64,000 nt of DNA from positions 1 through 64,000 of the forward strand of contig JAJTHZ010000025.1 in assembly GCA_021299185.1 (NCBI GenBank). The letters are read 5' to 3'. Positions 59,810-64,000 of this stretch are shown here, piece by piece. The notes under the pieces were generated by a model. It made no database searches. It was not told the DNA's origin and saw only the letters and a list, made by a program, of their open reading frames with translations. A program made the position numbers and the translations under genes. This DNA comes from Lysobacteraceae bacterium (GTDB lineage Bacteria > Pseudomonadota > Gammaproteobacteria > Xanthomonadales > Ahniellaceae). Within the stretch, counting starts at the first letter, position 1, and every line of letters starts with the position of its first letter.

Positions 59810-61900
59810 ATGCGGAACCTCCTTCGCCGCTTCGGGCCGGCGGCGCGCCTCATCACCGCGTTCGTCGCGCTCACCGGCCTGCTGTTCGCGCTGACCCTCG
59901 ACGACGTGCGCGGCATCCGCGAGAACGGCAGCAACGTGCAGGTGGCGGGCAAGCTGCGGCTCGATGCGCAACGCACGCTGCGCTGGCTGGCCGAGGCCGG
60001 GAACGCCGATCCCGCCGCAGCGACCGCCGCGCGCGTCGAGCTCGCGCGCTATGCCGCCAGCGTCGCGCAGCTCACCGGGGTGCTGGCCGACGGCGGCGAG
60101 GCGCAGATCGCGCCCGGCAACACGGTGCGCGTGCGGGCCGAGGCGCTCACCGAGGACACGCGCCGCATCGCCGGCGAACTGCGCGCGGCATGGGCGCCGA
60201 TCGCGCAGGCGGTGGCCCCCGTGGTGGCCGCGGACGGTGTCGACGACGCCGCCGAACTCGCGGCCGCCATGCAGGCGGTCGCGGCCACCGAGTCGCGTTT
60301 CAACGGCACGACCTCGGCCCTGCTCGCGGCGATCGGCGGCGATTCGCTGGCCAAGGCCAACCGCCTGCGCATGGTCGGCGGCGCCGGCGCGCTCGCGGCG
60401 GTGGGGTTCTTCCTGCTGCTGGTGTGGCTGTACTCGCGCGAGTTCGGCCGCGTGCGCGCCGCCAAGCGCGAGACCGACGAGATCCTCGCCGCGGTGCCGG
60501 CCGGTCTGTTCCTGCTCGATCGCACGGGCCGCATCGGCGCCAACCACTCGGCGCGCCTGGGTGAGCTGCTGCAGCAGGCCCATCTGGCCGGCCGCGACTT
60601 CTTCACCCTGCTGGCGCCGATGGTGGCGCCGAAGACGGTGCAGACTGCGCGCGACTTCGTCGAACTGCTGTTCGGCGATCGCGTGCACGAGGAACTGGTC
60701 GCGCAGTTGAACCCGCTGGACCAGGTGGAGGTGCTGCTGCCGTCCGAGAGCGGGCGGATGGAGAACCGCTTCCTCGGCTTCGGTTTCCGCCGCGTGCGCC
60801 ACGAGGGCCGCACCGAGGCGCTGATGGTCACCGTCACCGACGTCAGCGACCGCGTGCGCCTGGCGCGCGAGCTCGACGTCGCCGCCGGCGAGCGCGACGC
60901 CCAGCTCGAGCGGCTGCTCGACATGCTGGCGACCCTGCTGCGGCTCGAGCCCGGCAGCGTGCAGGACCGCCTTGCGCGCTGGCAGGCGCTGGTCGAGGAT
61001 GCGAACGCCGCGCTCAAGCGCTCGGCGCGCGGCAACGTGGGCCTGCGTGAGACGGTCAACGCTGTGTTCCGCCCGATCCACACCCTCAAGAGCGAAGCCG
61101 GCGCGCTGCAGCTCGGCATGGTCGCGCAACGCGCTGCGGCGGTGGAGAAGGAACTCGCCGACCTGCGCACGCGGCCCGAGCTGGCCGGCAACGACTTCCT
61201 GCCGGTGACCGTGCGGCTCGACGAGCTCTACGCGCAGTTCGACGCCATCCGTCGCGTGCTCGCCCGCCTGCCCGACCCGGTGCGCGCCCCGCAGTCCGCC
61301 GCCCCGACCCTGCCGCCGGTGGCGACTGGCGACGGCTTCGGCCTGCTGGACCGCCTGTGCCAGCAGGTCGCCGGCGAGCTGGGCAAGCAGGCGATCCTGC
61401 GCCGCGAGGGGCTCGACGACGGCAACGTGCCGCCGCGCCTGCGCGAGCCGGTGCTCGAGATCGCCACCCAGTTGCTGCGCAACGCGCTGGCGCACGGCAT
61501 CGAGCCGCCCACCGCCCGCGTGCAGCGCCACAAGCCGCCGCTCGGCACGGTGCGCATGACCTTCGAGCGCGCCAGCGACGGCTGGGACCTGGTGGTGCAC
61601 GACGACGGCGCCGGGATCGACTTCGACGCCGTGCGCCGGCGCGCGGTCGAGACCGGCCGCTGCAGCGTCGCGGACGCCGCGGCGATGGACGCGCGCGCGC
61701 TCGCCGCGCTGCTGTTCGAGCCCGGCTTCAGCACCGCCAGCGCCGGCGAGGCGGCCGGTCGCGGCGTCGGGCTCGACCTCGTGCGGCATGTCGCGGCGCG
61801 CGCCGGTGGGCGCGTCTCGCTGTCGACGGCGGCGGGACGCCATGCCCTGTTCCGGGTGCATTTCGCGGACGCGCCCGCGTCCGCCGTGCGCGCGGCCTGA
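59810..61900 (+). CDS. CheA-like hybrid sensor histidine kinase
   Basis: 696-aa membrane kinase. A first membrane helix (about residues 12-30), a periplasmic four-helix-like sensor, a second helix (about residues 190-212), a PAS-like domain, then an Hpt-like phosphotransfer segment with His424 (IHTLKSEAG), and a HATPase domain (LLRNALAHGIE, DDGAGIDF, GRGVGLDLV). The phospho-His lies in an Hpt domain rather than a HisKA dimerisation helix, as in CheA, but no CheW-binding domain is seen. It heads a three-gene set with a response regulator and a CheX-like protein. Signal unknown. Confidence 0.85.
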   Translation: MRNLLRRFGPAARLITAFVALTGLLFALTLDDVRGIRENGSNVQVAGKLRLDAQRTLRWLAEAGNADPAAATAARVELARYAASVAQLTGVLADGGEAQIAPGNTVRVRAEALTEDTRRIAGELRAAWAPIAQAVAPVVAADGVDDAAELAAAMQAVAATESRFNGTTSALLAAIGGDSLAKANRLRMVGGAGALAAVGFFLLLVWLYSREFGRVRAAKRETDEILAAVPAGLFLLDRTGRIGANHSARLGELLQQAHLAGRDFFTLLAPMVAPKTVQTARDFVELLFGDRVHEELVAQLNPLDQVEVLLPSESGRMENRFLGFGFRRVRHEGRTEALMVTVTDVSDRVRLARELDVAAGERDAQLERLLDMLATLLRLEPGSVQDRLARWQALVEDANAALKRSARGNVGLRETVNAVFRPIHTLKSEAGALQLGMVAQRAAAVEKELADLRTRPELAGNDFLPVTVRLDELYAQFDAIRRVLARLPDPVRAPQSAAPTLPPVATGDGFGLLDRLCQQVAGELGKQAILRREGLDDGNVPPRLREPVLEIATQLLRNALAHGIEPPTARVQRHKPPLGTVRMTFERASDGWDLVVHDDGAGIDFDAVRRRAVETGRCSVADAAAMDARALAALLFEPGFSTASAGEAAGRGVGLDLVRHVAARAGGRVSLSTAAGRHALFRVHFADAPASAVRAA

Positions 61901-61903
61901 GCC

Positions 61904-62302
61904 GTGGCCGCCGTGCCGCGCCCCGGCGCGTTGACCCTGCTGGTGGTCGACGACTCGCAGTTCGCCCGCAACCGCATCCAGCGCGCGGTGGCGCTGCGCC
62001 ACGTCGGCCGCATGGTGCACGCGGCCAACGGGCGCGAAGCCATCGAGGCCTTCCGGCGCGAGCAGCCCGACCTCGTGACCATGGACCTGACCATGCCCGA
62101 GCTCGACGGCATCGCCGCCACCACCGAGATGGTGCGCCTGCGGCCCGACGTGCGCATCCTGGTAGTCTCCGCGCTGGCCGACAAGGCGACCGCGATCGAG
62201 GCGCTCAAGCGCGGGGCCTGCGGCTTCCTGCTCAAGCCGTTCGACGACCTGCGGCTCAACGACGCGCTGGCCCTGATGATGAAGGGGGTCGGACATGGAT
62301 GA
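61904..62302 (+). CDS. Single-domain response regulator (CheY-like)
   Basis: 132-aa receiver domain: LLVVDDSQFARNRI at the N-terminus (acidic pair), phospho-acceptor Asp in VTMDLTMPELDG, Thr/Ser in LVVSALAD and Lys in FLLKPFDD. GTG start 61904, three bases after the kinase stop. No output domain, so it acts by protein contact, most likely as partner of the upstream kinase. Confidence 0.92.
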   Translation: MAAVPRPGALTLLVVDDSQFARNRIQRAVALRHVGRMVHAANGREAIEAFRREQPDLVTMDLTMPELDGIAATTEMVRLRPDVRILVVSALADKATAIEALKRGACGFLLKPFDDLRLNDALALMMKGVGHG

Positions 62303-62747
62303 GAAGGACCTGGAGGTGCTCGTCGAGGGCGCCGTGCGCTACTTCGAAAGCGCGGTCGACCGCGCGGCCGCGGTCGGCACGCCGTGGCTGCTCACCGACC
62401 GCGCGCGGCCGGTGCTGTCGGACTACACCGGCATGATCGGGGTCAGCGGCGCGCGCCGCGGCTGCATCTACTTCACTGCCCCCAGCGCCATGCTGCGCCA
62501 CATCCTGCTGCGCCACGGCGAGAGCGCGATCGACGGCGAGGCGATGGCCGACGTGGTCGGCGAGGTCGCCAACGTGATCTCCGGCAACGCGCGCCGCGTG
62601 TTCGGCCGCGACTTCGCGATCTCCGTGCCCGACGTCTTCCACGGCGCGCCGCCGACCGGCGGCCTGCCGCTGGGCGAACGCGCCTTCGTGATCCCGATCG
62701 ACTGGAAGCAGTACCGCGCGGCGCTGGTGGTGAGCCTCGCGGCCTGA
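62295..62747 (+). CDS. CheX-like phosphatase-family protein
   Basis: 150-aa protein of the CheC/CheX/FliY fold. The pair of helices containing DYTGMIGVSGARRGCIYF and ADVVGEVANVISGNARR has the E-x-x-N pattern (GEVANVISGN) used by CheX to dephosphorylate CheY-P. Its start overlaps the response regulator by 8 bases. The three genes form a compact kinase-regulator-phosphatase module. Confidence 0.8.
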   Translation: MDEKDLEVLVEGAVRYFESAVDRAAAVGTPWLLTDRARPVLSDYTGMIGVSGARRGCIYFTAPSAMLRHILLRHGESAIDGEAMADVVGEVANVISGNARRVFGRDFAISVPDVFHGAPPTGGLPLGERAFVIPIDWKQYRAALVVSLAA

Positions 62748-62754
62748 GCGCCGG

Positions 62755-63753
62755 TCACCAACCGAAGTGCACGCGCTCCTTGCGCTGCGCCACGCCGGCC
62801 TGGAACCAGCCGAGGTTGATCCCGAGGCGCGTGCCGTCGGGCTCGTTCCAGGTGTAGGCGATGGTCTTGCCGGTGGCGTCGTCGATCACGCCGAACTTGA
62901 GGATCGGCGTGGTGGTGTTCTGGTAGGTCAGGCGGGCGAGTTCGATCGTGTAGCCGACCGGCTTGCCCTCGGCGTCGAGCACCTGCACGCGGTCGCCTTC
63001 GTTGTGCATCACGATGCCGCGCATGCCGATCCAGTCCTTCGAGTCCGCTGGCGCGTCCTTGCCGCCGCGCTTGATCGCCGCCCAGCCTTCGAAGTAACGC
63101 ACCTTGCGGTTCTTGTGCGGGATGCCGTCGCGGTTGCCGAACACGGGGTTTCCCTCGGCGTCCTTCGCCACGTCGCTGATCCACAGTTCATCCGGCGACA
63201 GGCGCAGCGTGTCGTTGACGATGATCGTCTTGCCGAGGCGCTGCGAGTGGAAGCGGCAGGCGTCGGCGTCCATCGAGCCTTCGAAGTGGTCCACCTGCAG
63301 GGTCAAGTACACCGCGCAGCCGGGTCGGCTTTCCAGCGCGTCCATCGACAGGCCGTCGAGCAGCGCCGGCTCGCGCCACGCGCCGGCGTACTTCGCCTCG
63401 TCCTTGAACGAGTGGATCGTCAACTGGATCGCGCCGCGCGTTTCGTTCTTCGAGAACGCATACAGCCGCTGGCGGTAGACCCTGGACGGGTCGTCGTCCA
63501 GGGTCTGGCGCACGAAGAACACGTGCTCGCCGACCGCCGGCACCGACACCGGCACGAACACATGGTGGATGCGCTCGATGGGTTCTTCGCGCTTCTCGAC
63601 CGTGGCCTGCTGCCAGTGCTGCTCGTGCTTGTCCCACTCGCCGGGGAACCAGGCGAGCAGCAGGGCGAGCTGCTGGTCGAGGTCGGGCGTGGGCGCTTGC
63701 GCGACCGCCGACGGCGATCCGAGCAGCAGGACGGCGAGGGCGATGCGGCGCAT
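62755..63753 (-). CDS. Secreted CpcT/CpeT-like protein
   Basis: 332-aa protein with a signal peptide (MRRIALAVLLLGSPSAVAQA). The following domain resembles the CpcT/CpeT (phycobiliprotein lyase) family: LALLLAWFPGEWDKHEQHW, VYRQRLYAF, and SRPGCAVYLTLQVDHFEGSMDADACRF, with the family's GC...FEG...C arrangement. About 100 residues at the C-terminus are extra. Cyanobacterial members attach bilins to phycobiliproteins; there are none here and this one is exported, so a different ligand is likely. Convergent with the CheX gene. Confidence 0.7.
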   Translation of the reverse strand: MRRIALAVLLLGSPSAVAQAPTPDLDQQLALLLAWFPGEWDKHEQHWQQATVEKREEPIERIHHVFVPVSVPAVGEHVFFVRQTLDDDPSRVYRQRLYAFSKNETRGAIQLTIHSFKDEAKYAGAWREPALLDGLSMDALESRPGCAVYLTLQVDHFEGSMDADACRFHSQRLGKTIIVNDTLRLSPDELWISDVAKDAEGNPVFGNRDGIPHKNRKVRYFEGWAAIKRGGKDAPADSKDWIGMRGIVMHNEGDRVQVLDAEGKPVGYTIELARLTYQNTTTPILKFGVIDDATGKTIAYTWNEPDGTRLGINLGWFQAGVAQRKERVHFGW

Positions 63754-63800
63754 AAGTCCTCCGGGTGTCGCGGTGTTGTCGCGGGGTGGCGTTGGCGGTC

Positions 63801-63815
63801 GCGAGCGTTGCTCGC
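63801..63815 (-). repeat. REP-like hairpin after the CoA-transferase gene
   Basis: GCGAGC-GTT-GCTCGC, preceded on the minus strand by ATGTAGGAGC. It is a TGTAGGAGCGAGC-type element like the one at 3335, immediately after the stop codon at 63818, and could serve as its transcription end. Confidence 0.55.
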
Positions 63816-63817
63816 TC

Positions 63818-64000
63818 CTACATGGGGAAGCGATGGGTGGCGAGGATGGCGTCGGTGGATTCGCCGACGTGTTCGAGACGCGGGTCGATGCGGCCGGGTT
63901 CGTGGCGGAAGCGGATCGGGATGCCGAGGTGGGTGCCGCCCGATGCGTCGGTGAACACCATCCCGCGGGCCTGCGTGTGGGGATCGGACAACGCCTCGGT
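63818..64000 (-). CDS. CoA-transferase family III (CaiB/BaiF), C-terminal end
   Basis: Last 60 codons of a gene entering from the right on the minus strand. EALSDPHTQARGMVFTDASG, LGIPIRF and the closing HVGESTDAILA are typical of the C-terminus of CaiB/BaiF-type CoA transferases (DPQ-x-x-ARGM and GEHTDEIL in relatives). The catalytic Asp lies outside the window. Ends at TAG 63818-63820; the following hairpin may terminate it. Confidence 0.75.
   Translation of the reverse strand, partial: TEALSDPHTQARGMVFTDASGGTHLGIPIRFRHEPGRIDPRLEHVGESTDAILATHRFPM

Overview
The window is most of a photosynthesis gene cluster (PGC) from a high-GC purple phototroph, followed by an accessory region. It encodes bacteriochlorophyll a and spirilloxanthin-type carotenoid synthesis, a type 2 reaction centre with a tetrahaem cytochrome, LH1, and a separate LH2 locus. 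The only Mg-protoporphyrin cyclase seen is the O2-dependent AcsF, which suggests an aerobic or facultatively aerobic phototroph. High GC, REP-like hairpins of the TGTAGGAGCGA type and a protease ending in an ADSFE-like tail suggest a gammaproteobacterium of the Xanthomonadales/Lysobacterales kind. This is inference, and a betaproteobacterium is not excluded.

Layout. 0-3.3 kb: end of bchD, an alpha/beta hydrolase, a VWA lipoprotein. 3.5-11.5 kb: idi and the carotenoid genes crtI-crtB, crtD-crtC (minus strand), crtE-crtF. 11.6-20.2 kb: bchCXYZ followed directly by pufBALMC. 20.4-26.6 kb (minus strand): a small membrane protein, tspO, bchP, bch2, a 52-aa membrane protein, ppsR, aerR. 26.9-41 kb: bchFNBHLM-lhaA-puhABC-acsF-puhE, one tightly overlapping operon. 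41-44.8 kb: a protein with unusual 40-residue repeats, LH2 genes pucBA, pucC and a peptide deformylase. 44.8-46.9 kb: an FG-GAP protein, one intact tRNA-Arg(CCG), and a tandem array of tRNA 3'-half copies joined to hairpins. 46.9-64 kb: accessory genes, namely an amine oxidase, a TonB receptor with a DUF1838 protein, a methyltransferase, a duplicated lower-GC S8 protease locus, a DUF3598-like protein, a frameshifted nitrilase-family enzyme, a CheA-like kinase/response regulator/CheX set, a CpcT/CpeT-like protein and a CoA-transferase end.

Regulation. TGT-N12-ACA operators of the PpsR/CrtJ type lie at idi/crtI, crtD/crtE, bchC, upstream of bch2, aerR/bchF and pucB. Several are tandem pairs 7-8 bp apart that overlap sigma70-like promoters. 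ppsR and its antirepressor gene aerR are in the cluster, so it appears to carry its own redox/light control.

Most notable points: bchC appears to start with ATC behind a perfect ribosome-binding site; crtC has no canonical start codon; crtI is predicted to be leaderless; LH2 alpha has Phe-Phe where B850 antennae have Tyr-Trp; an undescribed repeat protein sits next to LH2; a composite tRNA-derived repeat array lies at 46 kb; and bchG is absent from its usual place.
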